Origin: JBJXHC01 sp046160825
Lineage (GTDB): Bacteria > Bacteroidota > Ignavibacteria > UBA10030 > UBA6906
Direction of reading: 5' to 3'
NCBI GenBank assembly: GCA_046160825.1
Contig: JBJXHC010000056.1
Span: 1 to 63,910, forward strand
Length of the DNA stretch: 63,910 nt
This document shows, in pieces, positions 54,583-63,182 of this stretch. Position 1 is the first letter of the stretch; every line of letters begins with the position of its first letter. The notes beneath the pieces were generated by a model that was not told the DNA's origin, did not search any database, and was given only the letters and a program-made list of their open reading frames with translations. Made by a program: the position numbers and the translations under genes.

Positions 54583-55740
54583 ATGAAAACCATACTCATC
54601 GTGAACCAACAGCAATTCGGCTATCTCTCGGATGCCTACAACTACTGCCTGCACCTGCGAGAGAAGTTCTCCATAATATATATCTGTTGGGATTATGGTC
54701 AGAAAAAAATCGCCATGGATGGTGTGAATGTCATATATATTCCCCGACAACATCCGATTAAGTGGTTGCGTTTGGCGGCATACATCCGGGCGGTGCTGAA
54801 CGAACTTCGCTCACAGGATTACTCGATCGTGTTTGTGATCTATTTCCGGGGGTGTTCACTCCTTCGACTGTTCTCTCCGGCTTTCCGAACCATGGTCATG
54901 GATATTCGTACCGGATCAGTCCGAAAGGGAAATCTGCTCAGGGCACTTGAGAATATACTGCTCCGGTTTGAATGCATGTTCTATCAGAACATCACTATTA
55001 TTTCTGAAAGCCTGATGAAGATGTTGGGGATTGGTGCCCGGAAATGCCGGATCTTTCCTGTTGGTGGACCCGATCCGCATCTTCCTGAGAAACAGTTTCA
55101 GGAGTTGAAACTCTTATATGTGGGTACGTTGAAGAACCGCGACATCCATAAAACAGTGGAAGGACTCTCACAGCTCTACAAAGAGAGCGAGAATCTTCCC
55201 CCGTTACGGTATGACATCGTTGGGGATGGAACAGATGACGACATGGTTCGGCTGAAGTCAGCAATCGAACAGAGTCCATGCAGGGATGCAATAAGGTTTC
55301 ATGGAAGGATTCCACACTCTGAACTCAGGCCGTACTTCGAGCAGGCGAATGTCGGAGTAGCGTTTGTTCCCATGACTGACTACTTCCAATGTCAGCCCGT
55401 GACGAAAGTATTTGAATATTTGCTTGCAGGTATGCCTGTTGTTGCCACTCGAACATATGAGAACATGCGAGTGATCACTCAGAGTAATGGGGTACTGGTC
55501 ACTGATACTGCTCAGGGATTTCATGATGGCCTGAAGGATCTGGTTGAACATTTTCATCGATTCGATTCCCGTGAGATAAAGAATACGGGGATTCCGTTTT
55601 CATGGCAGAACATTGTTCTCAATATTGTATTTCCACATTTTGAATCTCTATGCCATGAGCGGACACGGATTCAGATAGACAAAACAGGGGCAACACCCTC
55701 TGCATCAAAATTGGGACTCCCAACATCAACCAAATTATAG
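54583..55740 (+). CDS. glycosyltransferase family 4 (first of three)
   Basis: The 385-residue GT-B protein has an N-terminal acceptor half starting MKTILIVNQQQFGYLSDAY and a C-terminal donor half with LLYVGTLKNRDI, YDIVGDGTDD, IRFHGRIPHSELRPYF and VTKVFEYLLAGMPVVAT. It should transfer a sugar from a nucleotide donor during repeat-unit assembly. The last 25 residues are polar and probably disordered. Donor and acceptor are unknown. Confidence 0.82.
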   Translation: MKTILIVNQQQFGYLSDAYNYCLHLREKFSIIYICWDYGQKKIAMDGVNVIYIPRQHPIKWLRLAAYIRAVLNELRSQDYSIVFVIYFRGCSLLRLFSPAFRTMVMDIRTGSVRKGNLLRALENILLRFECMFYQNITIISESLMKMLGIGARKCRIFPVGGPDPHLPEKQFQELKLLYVGTLKNRDIHKTVEGLSQLYKESENLPPLRYDIVGDGTDDDMVRLKSAIEQSPCRDAIRFHGRIPHSELRPYFEQANVGVAFVPMTDYFQCQPVTKVFEYLLAGMPVVATRTYENMRVITQSNGVLVTDTAQGFHDGLKDLVEHFHRFDSREIKNTGIPFSWQNIVLNIVFPHFESLCHERTRIQIDKTGATPSASKLGLPTSTKL

Positions 55741-55794
55741 TCGCGTGAAATCGTTCTGTATGGGAATACAAGTATCCGAAATCCCTAGGTCTGC

Positions 55795-56952
55795 ATGTAT
55801 TCATACCCCAATGAAAGGATGAACGGCACAACTTTGAATAGTCACGTTCATCAGTGTAAGGTGCTTATCGTGTCGCCGCACTTTACAACAAAGGGAGGAA
55901 TTCAGAATTACTGTAAAACGATTCATACGAAATTGGCGTCCGATGTGGAAATGTTCTTCATTGGCCCGAAACGTGAGAATGAGCCTGGATGGTTGTTGCT
56001 TCCCCGCCTTGTTTCCGGTAATGTGCGTTTTCTTCTGAGATTGATGCGTGGCGGCGTGGATGTTGTTCACATAAACACGTCGCTCGTTTCAAAGTCACTC
56101 TTGCGCGAAGGCGTATTGTTGCTGGTGACCAGACTCTTCCCGGTAAAAACGCTGGTCTTCTTCCACGGCTGGTCCAAGGATGTTGAGAAAACCGTTGGGA
56201 CCACCTTCCGACAAGTCTTCCGTTGGGTTTTTGGCAGTACTGATCTTGTGATTGTTCTTGCACAGGATTTCAAGGCTGCCTTGCGACGCATCGGTCTGAT
56301 GATGCCGATTCAAGTTGAAACGACATTCGTTGATGATCATGTGTTTGGTTCGCTTGATGAGGAAGCGATTACGAGGCGGACCAACGGTACAATCCACCGT
56401 CCCACGTTATTATTCCTGAGTCGTGTATTACGGGCGAAAGGCATCTTCGAAACCCTTGCTGCGTTTGCTTTGGTCAAGAAGAATCATCCCGATGTCCGCC
56501 TGATTGTAGCCGGCGAAGGTGAGGATATGGAAGAAGCGAAGAGGGTTGTAGCATCAGGTAATCTCGCCGATGTGGACTTTGTGGGTTTTGTACATGACGA
56601 ACGAAAGAAGGCGGTTTTACTCGAGTCTGATGTGTACATCTTGCCCACACAATATGGAGAAGGGCTGCCGATTTCGATGGTCGAGGCAATGATATGTGGT
56701 TTGCCGGTTCTTACCCGACCGGTTGGCGGCATTCCCGATTTCTTCGAGGATAAGAAGATGGGCTTTCTTATCAATGGTCTTGAAGCACGGGAGTACGCAG
56801 CGTCTATTGAGTTGTTGCTCTCCAATACTGAAATGAAACAAACCATCTCGCTGTATAACCATCGTTATGCGCGAACAAGGTTTATGAGTACAACGGCCGC
56901 GGGCCGCTTGGACGCATACTATAACGAACTAAGACAAGGACTCTCAACGTGA
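55795..56952 (+). CDS. glycosyltransferase family 4 (second of three)
   Basis: The 385-residue GT-B enzyme opens its first Rossmann half with CKVLIVSPHFTTKGGIQNY. The second half shows LLFLSRVLRAKGIFETL, LIVAGEGEDMEEA, VDFVGFV and the donor-binding YGEGLPISMVEAMICGLPVL (EX7E type). The start may instead be ATG 55819; neither start has a well-placed ribosome binding site. Its stop overlaps the next gene by GTGA. Confidence 0.88.
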   Translation: MYSYPNERMNGTTLNSHVHQCKVLIVSPHFTTKGGIQNYCKTIHTKLASDVEMFFIGPKRENEPGWLLLPRLVSGNVRFLLRLMRGGVDVVHINTSLVSKSLLREGVLLLVTRLFPVKTLVFFHGWSKDVEKTVGTTFRQVFRWVFGSTDLVIVLAQDFKAALRRIGLMMPIQVETTFVDDHVFGSLDEEAITRRTNGTIHRPTLLFLSRVLRAKGIFETLAAFALVKKNHPDVRLIVAGEGEDMEEAKRVVASGNLADVDFVGFVHDERKKAVLLESDVYILPTQYGEGLPISMVEAMICGLPVLTRPVGGIPDFFEDKKMGFLINGLEAREYAASIELLLSNTEMKQTISLYNHRYARTRFMSTTAAGRLDAYYNELRQGLST

Positions 56953-58022
56953 ATATTGGAATCATCGGGTGTGGTGTTATTGCCGCGTCGCATGTACGGA
57001 TACTTCGCCGCTTAAAACCCGGTGTGCATATTGCGGTCTGCGACGTGGACGCCAGGAAGGCGGAAGCATTCGCTGCCGAATGGAACATCACGGCCGTGTA
57101 CACAGACGTTGACTCCATGTTGCAACGCGAAAACCCCCTTGCGGTGCATATCGTGACGCCACCACACCTGCATGCGTCACTTTCTGAAAAAGCGATTCTG
57201 GCAGGCGCCCACGTCTTTGTCGAAAAACCGATCACGGAAAGGGCTGCTGACTACGAGAGAATAGCGAGCCTCGCCCAAACGCACCGAAAGGTGTTGTGCG
57301 GAGACTACAGCACACTCGGAATGCCTGTGGTGATGGAGGCCGTCGAGATGATTCGGTCCGGAATGTTCGGGGAGTTGATTGCCGTGCATTGCAACTTTGC
57401 AGGTTCAGAGGGCGGGGGAATGATTCAATACAAGAACCCCGACCACTGGGCATATCGTCTGCAGGGAGGAATCCTGCAGAACATGATCGATCATCCCTTG
57501 AGCCTGGTGCTTTCCGTCATGGAGCCGATTGATGAGTCTCATGTATTCATCAATCATCGGAACATGCTTCCGCATAACTCCCCCGATCTGCTGAACCTCA
57601 CAGTAAAGAATGCTCATCAAATCGGATCGCTGACACTCTCGCTTGGTCATGGGTGTAACGAAAGGCGGGCGCAGTTCCTCCTGCAGAACGGAACGATTGT
57701 CATTGATATGGGCAAGCAGATCATCAGTTCAACACGGGGGAGTGGACCACAGAGCTTCATCAAGAAAGCACTCTCCGGGGTTGCCGAGGGATATGCTTTT
57801 GCCGGCGGGACTATTGGGAATATCATCCAGGGGGTGCGCGGGAAACTCCAACGCGATCCGGGGATAGTCAACGTCATGCAGAATTTTTATGATGTCATTG
57901 ACAACAAAGCGGAGCTCCTCGTGAGGCATGAGACACTCAGAACCATGACACGACTCCTCGATAACCTGTGGATGGAAGTTGACCCGACAAAGCAGAGCCC
58001 TGTTGCGGAGGTGAAACGATGA
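56949..58022 (+). CDS. Gfo/Idh/MocA family oxidoreductase (complete)
   Basis: The 357-residue enzyme starts at GTG 56949. The NAD(P)-binding Rossmann fold begins NIGIIGCGVIAASHV. The EKP motif (VFVEKPITE) carries the family's conserved Lys. The C-terminal alpha/beta dimerisation half follows, with a His-containing active-site helix (ILQNMIDHPLSLVLSV). Such enzymes oxidise or reduce nucleotide sugars. Its overlaps with the GT4 gene before and the epimerase after indicate one transcript. Confidence 0.88.
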   Translation: MNIGIIGCGVIAASHVRILRRLKPGVHIAVCDVDARKAEAFAAEWNITAVYTDVDSMLQRENPLAVHIVTPPHLHASLSEKAILAGAHVFVEKPITERAADYERIASLAQTHRKVLCGDYSTLGMPVVMEAVEMIRSGMFGELIAVHCNFAGSEGGGMIQYKNPDHWAYRLQGGILQNMIDHPLSLVLSVMEPIDESHVFINHRNMLPHNSPDLLNLTVKNAHQIGSLTLSLGHGCNERRAQFLLQNGTIVIDMGKQIISSTRGSGPQSFIKKALSGVAEGYAFAGGTIGNIIQGVRGKLQRDPGIVNVMQNFYDVIDNKAELLVRHETLRTMTRLLDNLWMEVDPTKQSPVAEVKR

Positions 58023-58951
58023 AGGTACTACTGACAGGATACTCAGGCCTCCTCGGCAGGCACATTGCGCGGGCTTTGAAACAGGACGGACACCACGTAC
58101 GCGTTGTGTTGCACAAGCGCACAGTGACGCGTCAATTATTCAAAGAGGAAGCCGACGAACTTCTTTGGGGATCGCTCGAAGATCCAAAGACATTGCATGA
58201 AGCTGTCAAGGGAGTTGACATTGTCGTCCACAGTGCGTGGAAGTTCAGCACACAAACTGCGTCACGGCCTACGATGAATGAAGTGGTGACCGAAAACCTG
58301 CTGAAGGCAAGTATCGCAGCAGGCGTGAAGAAATTTGCATTTGTCAGCTCCGTAGCGGTGTATGGTATGGCAGCAACGAATGGAACCACAGTGACGGAAC
58401 AGCAGCCGCTCGACAATGCCGGTCATTTTATTTATCCGCTCGAAAAAGTGAATATGGAGTCACTGCTCAGCGATACCAACACGCAATCAATGTCCATAGG
58501 AATATTCCGCCCCGGACCGATCTTCGATGATCACAAGAGTCCGATCAAAAAAATTATTGCCGGAAGGGCGATAGGCTTTGGCACTGGACGAAACACGATG
58601 CCGTATATCCATGCATCCGACGTTGCCGATGGAATAGCAAGGTGGATTCGGCTTGGTAAAAGTGGCGGGGTGTACAACCTCACTCCTAATAAGGAACTGC
58701 AACATCGTGAATGGTATGTTGCATGGGCCCGGCAAAAGGGATTTCGAGTAACGCCATTTTTCATCCGGGCAACTGTTCTTCGGTGGGCCGCTGCCGGTGC
58801 CACTCTCCTGAAACGGATGTTGGGCAAACCTGGCCGCGTTGATGTTGACTATGCGATTGCCGCAGCAACCAGGAGTATGAAATACAGCAATGGTCACGCG
58901 GTGACTGAGCTTCAATGGAAACCAACGAAAACGGATCGCTACCATGGCTGA
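58019..58951 (+). CDS. NAD-dependent epimerase/dehydratase (extended SDR)
   Basis: The 310-residue protein starts with the cofactor motif MKVLLTGYSGLLGRHIA. It has the FVSSVAVYG segment holding the catalytic Ser and a candidate Tyr-Lys pair in YPLEK. The substrate half contains GIFRPGPIFDD and YIHASDVADGIARW. It should act on a nucleotide-linked sugar for the surface glycan. ATGA overlaps at its start, and its end overlaps the next glycosyltransferase by 8 bases. Confidence 0.88.
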   Translation: MKVLLTGYSGLLGRHIARALKQDGHHVRVVLHKRTVTRQLFKEEADELLWGSLEDPKTLHEAVKGVDIVVHSAWKFSTQTASRPTMNEVVTENLLKASIAAGVKKFAFVSSVAVYGMAATNGTTVTEQQPLDNAGHFIYPLEKVNMESLLSDTNTQSMSIGIFRPGPIFDDHKSPIKKIIAGRAIGFGTGRNTMPYIHASDVADGIARWIRLGKSGGVYNLTPNKELQHREWYVAWARQKGFRVTPFFIRATVLRWAAAGATLLKRMLGKPGRVDVDYAIAAATRSMKYSNGHAVTELQWKPTKTDRYHG

Positions 58952-60143
58952 CAGCTCGCCTGTTGACGGAGTGCGGCGCGTGGCAATGGTTGTGTTTTCG
59001 TACTATCCGGCCGATCCACGCGTGCGACGTGAAGCAGAAGCCATGGTGGAAGCGGGAATTCACGTTGATGTTGTGTGTCTGCAAAAAGAAGAAGAATCTT
59101 CCCATGAAACGTTCAACGGAGTAGGCATACACCGTCTTCCCGTTGTCCGCAGGCGCGGTACGCCACTCCGCTACCTCTGGGAATATGTGACGTTTGTTTT
59201 CCTTGCGTCATTCAAGCTGTGTTCACTCCATTGGCGCCAGCCATATCGTGTTGTTCATGTTCACAACATGCCGGACTTCCTGGTCTTCACAGCGCTTCTA
59301 CCGAAGCTCAACGGGGCGAAAGTGATTCTAGATCTTCACGACCCGATGCCTGAAGTGTTCATGACGAAGTACGATTTTTCCGGTCAACATCCCATTATTA
59401 AAGTGCTGCGCGTTATTGAGAAGTGGAGTATTCGTTTCGCCGATCGCGTTCTCACACCCAATGCTGCTTTCGTCAGACTCTTTGTGTCCAGAGGTTGCCC
59501 CCCTTCCAAAATTCATGTGATTATGAATTCGCCTGACACCAGGATATTTCTGGGGAAAGGCAATGGCAGTCCGACGAAGAGCCGGAACGGGCTTGTGCTC
59601 ATGTACCATGGGACTATTGTCGAGCGGCACGGTCTCGGCACGGCGCTTGACGCGTTGGTTCTGCTGCGAGAGCAAATGCCCGATGTGGTCTTCCATGTCT
59701 ATGGTGAAGGCGATTACGTGGAAGAGTTCTTGAGTTTGCGCAACAAGCTTGGCCTTCAATCGATGGTGCAGTATCACGGTCATATCCCGCTTGAACAGAT
59801 TGCTGAAGCAATTGATTCGATTGATATCGGATTGATTCCGAACAAGAGGAGCATCTTCACAGAAATAAATCTTCCGACACGCATTTTCGAGTACTTGTCG
59901 AAGGGCAAACAGGTTATTGTTCCGCGCACTCAGGGCATTCTTGATTATTTTGATGACTCCTCAACGCATTTCTTCGAGCCGGGGAATGCTTCAAGTCTGG
60001 CGGCAGCTATTCGCCTAGTATGCGAACAACCAGAGAGGGGACGAGAGATTCTGGAACGGGGGATGGCCATTTACGAGGTGCATTCATGGCACCATCAAAA
60101 AATCTCACTTGTCAGCGTTATCAAGGAACTCCTGCCTGATTAA
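58944..60143 (+). CDS. glycosyltransferase family 4 (third of three)
   Basis: The 399-residue GT-B enzyme has an N-terminal half with MVVFSYYPADPRVRREAEAM and VVHVHNMPDFLVFTALL, as in WbuB/FnlB-like enzymes. The C-terminal half has LMYHGTIVERHGLGTALDAL, VFHVYGEGDYVEEF, YHGHIPLEQIAEAI and LPTRIFEYLSKGKQVIV. It is the last gene before a 422-base non-coding gap. Confidence 0.9.
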   Translation: MADSSPVDGVRRVAMVVFSYYPADPRVRREAEAMVEAGIHVDVVCLQKEEESSHETFNGVGIHRLPVVRRRGTPLRYLWEYVTFVFLASFKLCSLHWRQPYRVVHVHNMPDFLVFTALLPKLNGAKVILDLHDPMPEVFMTKYDFSGQHPIIKVLRVIEKWSIRFADRVLTPNAAFVRLFVSRGCPPSKIHVIMNSPDTRIFLGKGNGSPTKSRNGLVLMYHGTIVERHGLGTALDALVLLREQMPDVVFHVYGEGDYVEEFLSLRNKLGLQSMVQYHGHIPLEQIAEAIDSIDIGLIPNKRSIFTEINLPTRIFEYLSKGKQVIVPRTQGILDYFDDSSTHFFEPGNASSLAAAIRLVCEQPERGREILERGMAIYEVHSWHHQKISLVSVIKELLPD

Positions 60144-60269
60144 ATCCGACTCCTCTTCTATGAGATTAGAAGGGTTCGTTCAAGCCCTTGTCCAGGTGAT
60201 GGTAAACACATCTTTCCCATGAAAGATTTGGTACTTTTGTGAGGTCAATGGACACGGGAAACATACTCC

Positions 60270-60298
60270 TTGACTCTGGAACTGGCTGATGGTATATT
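60270..60298 (+). promoter_or_regulatory. strong sigma70-like promoter inside the exopolysaccharide cluster
   Basis: TTGACT (60270-60275), a 17-base spacer and TATATT (60293-60298). The next clear gene starts at 60566, so the transcript would have a leader of about 260 bases. Confidence 0.6.
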
Positions 60299-60565
60299 CA
60301 GCCTGTCCCCCCCAGGCCTGATGGATATTGATATTGTCCATATAGGCGAAAGTTCCACCCAAGAACAAATCACAAGGGAGTTCGAGCGATTCAAGACCTC
60401 GACGGGGCACCTGTTCAACCCATCAAATGTTTTTCAGCAGGATCAAGTTTCAGGGATTGAAGGGTCGCTTCAAAGAGTGAGACTGTCGAAGTGTCAGCAA
60501 CGCACCCGACTCTTTACTTAAATGAAGTAGATGAATGCAGTAGATTATTTGGGGGAGTTCGTAAC
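60299..60565 (+). other. long leader or small-RNA/small-protein region, no assigned gene
   Basis: Downstream of the promoter lies GCCTG/CAGGC (a hairpin near 60301-60318) and a GATATTGATATTG direct repeat. A 67-residue plus-strand reading from ATG 60321 (MDIDIVHIGESSTQEQITRE) and a 76-residue minus-strand reading at 60180-60410 overlap here. Neither has a good ribosome binding site or a known family. The stretch may be an untranslated leader, a small RNA, or a decayed gene. Confidence 0.3.
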
Positions 60566-61687
60566 ATGAGTACCAGCAACAAAATGAATATTCCATTTCT
60601 CGATTTGAAACTTCAATATGAGAATTTGAAAAATGAGATTGTACCGGCTGTTGTCGCAACAATGGAGTCGACCCAATTCATTCTCGGCAAGGCTGTAGAG
60701 GATTTTGAAAAACGATTTGCCGAAGCTCATGGGACAAAACACTGTGTCGCAGTAGGAACCGGAACGGATGCGTTGCATCTGGTATTGTGGGCGAAGGGTA
60801 TCGGACTGGGTGACGAGGTGATCACGGTTGCGCACACGTTCATTGCAACCTCGGAGGCAATTTCACTCACCGGTGCGACGCCGGTGTTTGTGGACATTGA
60901 TCCCGTGACCTACACAATGAACCCGGAGCTTCTTGAGAAAGCGATTACGAAGAAAACAAAAGCGATTGTTCCCGTCCATCTTTATGGCCAACCGGCACCG
61001 ATGGACCAGATCATGGCAATTGCAAACAAGTACGGCTTGCTGGTGTTGGAAGATGCGTGTCAGGCCCATCTGGCTCAATACGAGGGACGCTTTGTTGGAC
61101 AGTACGGCGCGGCTGCCGCTTTCAGTTTTTATCCGGGGAAAAATCTCGGCGCATATGGTGAGGCTGGCGGCATAACCACGAATGATGACGCGTTGGCAGT
61201 CAAACTCAGGATGTTGCGCGACCACGGCTCAATCAAGAAGTACCACCATGTTCAATGGGGTCATAATTATCGTATGGATGGAATTCAGGGGGCAGTTCTC
61301 GGGGTAAAGCTCCAATACCTTGATCAATGGACTGAAGCACGTCGCAAGCATGCCCGCACGTATTCCCAAAAACTCCAGGGCGTTGGTGATCTGATCCTAC
61401 CCAAGGAAAGTCCGAACGCGCGTCACGTGTATCATCTCTATGTTGTGCAAACCCGATTCAGGGACGCCCTGCAAGCACACCTCACAGAAAAAGGTGTCAG
61501 CACCGGGCTGCACTATCCAATACCACTTCATCTGCAAGAAGCTTACAAAGATCTGGGTTATGTGCAGGGACAGTTTCCTGTTACCGAGCAGGTTGCTCAA
61601 CATGGTCTATCCCTTCCGATGTTTGCAGAATTGACTGATGATCAGATTGGCTACGTCGTTGATTCCATTAAGGAGTTTTTCGACTAA
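60566..61687 (+). CDS. DegT/DnrJ/EryC1/StrS family sugar aminotransferase
   Basis: ATG 60566 has GGGGGAG upstream and gives 373 residues, the usual length. The enzyme is PLP-dependent: VGTGTDALHLVLWA binds phosphate, LEDACQAHLA holds the PLP-contacting Asp, and the Schiff-base Lys is in SFYPGKNLGAYGEAGG. It transfers an amino group from glutamate to a keto-sugar nucleotide. The N-terminal MNIPFLDLKLQYENLK is typical of UDP-keto-sugar aminotransferases of the WbpE/PglE kind. The partial oxidoreductase at 63183 may make its keto substrate (inference). Confidence 0.92.
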   Translation: MSTSNKMNIPFLDLKLQYENLKNEIVPAVVATMESTQFILGKAVEDFEKRFAEAHGTKHCVAVGTGTDALHLVLWAKGIGLGDEVITVAHTFIATSEAISLTGATPVFVDIDPVTYTMNPELLEKAITKKTKAIVPVHLYGQPAPMDQIMAIANKYGLLVLEDACQAHLAQYEGRFVGQYGAAAAFSFYPGKNLGAYGEAGGITTNDDALAVKLRMLRDHGSIKKYHHVQWGHNYRMDGIQGAVLGVKLQYLDQWTEARRKHARTYSQKLQGVGDLILPKESPNARHVYHLYVVQTRFRDALQAHLTEKGVSTGLHYPIPLHLQEAYKDLGYVQGQFPVTEQVAQHGLSLPMFAELTDDQIGYVVDSIKEFFD

Positions 61688-63162
61688 TGAAATCCGGCCT
61701 GAGTGTGATGAAACTAAAGTACCCGCTGTACAAGTATATCTTTGCCATGAGTGACTGGCTCACGATGTTCCTCGCGTTTGTTCTGGCATACCGTATCGCA
61801 AGCATGTGGGAGGTGCCGACCATGGTATCGGGTCTCTCGCCCTTTGCAGCCGTGGCCGTGGTAGCACTGTGCAGTCTTGGGGTGGTCTCGGTATTTCACT
61901 ACTTTAATCTGTATAAACTCAATGTTATTGTCACCGTTGCCGGACATGCACTACGACTTGTTCTTGCAACGATTATCGTCGTCCTGGGATTCGCCCTGGC
62001 AGTCTTCTTTTTCGATTCACACCACGGAATTGATCACCGGATTACTGTTACTGCCTTTGCGGGAATCGCGTTTGGTGGCTCCCTGATTCTGCGGGTTGTT
62101 GTTTTGCGGAACCTCTTCATGCTGCTTGCCCGATACCGGATCATGCGTCGTCGGGTTGTTATTGTCGGTGCAGGGGAGACCGGGCGAAAACTTGCGGTGA
62201 CGCTCTTCTTGAATAAACACATCGGTCTGGATGTTGTCGGATTTCTGGATGACGAGATTCCTGTGGGCACCCCGATCTTCCGTGGAGCGAGAATTCTCGG
62301 ACGGACTTCGGATATCGACGCGACGGTAAATACCAGCGATATAGAAGAGATCCTTATCACTGTGGAGAATACAGACCATCCGACATTTGTTGCACTGATT
62401 GAGAAGTGCGCACTCACAAATGCGGTGGTGAAAATATGCTCTCCTTTATACGAGATCATTCCATCCCGTCTGTTCATTGAGCATTACGGCGACATGCCCG
62501 TTGTTGCAGTGTCCCAATCAACACCCAGTTCCACCAATGAAACCTACAAACGGGTCTTCGATCTTGTCCTCGCATCAATTGCGATTTTGTTCCTTTCACC
62601 GTTGCTCATTTTCATTGCTGTGTTGATTAAGTGGGATTCTCCGGGATCGGTATTGTATCGCCAGACGCGCATTGGAAGAGGCGGGCGTCCGTTCACCTTT
62701 TACAAATTTCGTTCTATGCGTGTCGGCAGTGATCAGGATGAAAATAGAAAGAAACTTATCACCGAGATGATCAAGCAAGGGTCTGCCGTTGAACTGATGG
62801 AAAAGGGGACCACGAAAATAGTGAATAAGGCGCAGGTGACGCGATCCGGCAAACTGCTCCGCCGGACAAGTCTCGATGAACTGCCACAGCTTTTCAATGT
62901 ACTCAAGGGCGACATGAGTCTCGTTGGCCCCCGGCCGTGTCTTCCCTACGAGTGGGAGAATTACGAAGAGTGGCACAAGAAGCGGTTGTCGGTTTCACCG
63001 GGATGCACCGGCGTATGGCAGGTGAGTGGCCGCAGTGAAGTGGGTTTTCGTGACATGGTCATACTGGACTTGTATTACATTCAAAATGCTTCACTGAACC
63101 TGGATTTCAAATTACTACTCAAGACCATTCCCGTGATGTTGTTTGGGAAGGGTGGGGGTTAA
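61687..63162 (+). CDS. initiating polyprenyl-phosphate sugar-1-phosphate transferase (WbaP/WcaJ type)
   Basis: The 491-residue protein has four or five N-terminal helices, a CoA-binding/NAD-like middle domain (about 150-270, VVIVGAGETGRKLA) and a C-terminal bacterial sugar transferase domain (about 289-491). The last shows KRVFDLVLASIAILF, YRQTRIGRGGRPF, YKFRSM, LRRTSLDELPQLFNVLKGD and SLVGPRPCLPYE. It loads the first sugar phosphate onto undecaprenyl phosphate. TAATG overlaps the aminotransferase stop by one base, with AAGGAG upstream. Confidence 0.93.
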   Translation: MKSGLSVMKLKYPLYKYIFAMSDWLTMFLAFVLAYRIASMWEVPTMVSGLSPFAAVAVVALCSLGVVSVFHYFNLYKLNVIVTVAGHALRLVLATIIVVLGFALAVFFFDSHHGIDHRITVTAFAGIAFGGSLILRVVVLRNLFMLLARYRIMRRRVVIVGAGETGRKLAVTLFLNKHIGLDVVGFLDDEIPVGTPIFRGARILGRTSDIDATVNTSDIEEILITVENTDHPTFVALIEKCALTNAVVKICSPLYEIIPSRLFIEHYGDMPVVAVSQSTPSSTNETYKRVFDLVLASIAILFLSPLLIFIAVLIKWDSPGSVLYRQTRIGRGGRPFTFYKFRSMRVGSDQDENRKKLITEMIKQGSAVELMEKGTTKIVNKAQVTRSGKLLRRTSLDELPQLFNVLKGDMSLVGPRPCLPYEWENYEEWHKKRLSVSPGCTGVWQVSGRSEVGFRDMVILDLYYIQNASLNLDFKLLLKTIPVMLFGKGGG

Positions 63163-63182
63163 TAACAAATGAGGATACCATC

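Noticed and set aside
60180..60410. 76-codon minus-strand frame in the 60 kb gap
   Set aside because: Partly protein-like (FAYMDNINIH) and perhaps a remnant of a beta-sandwich domain, but no start signals and it overlaps a strong opposite-strand promoter; too weak to call.
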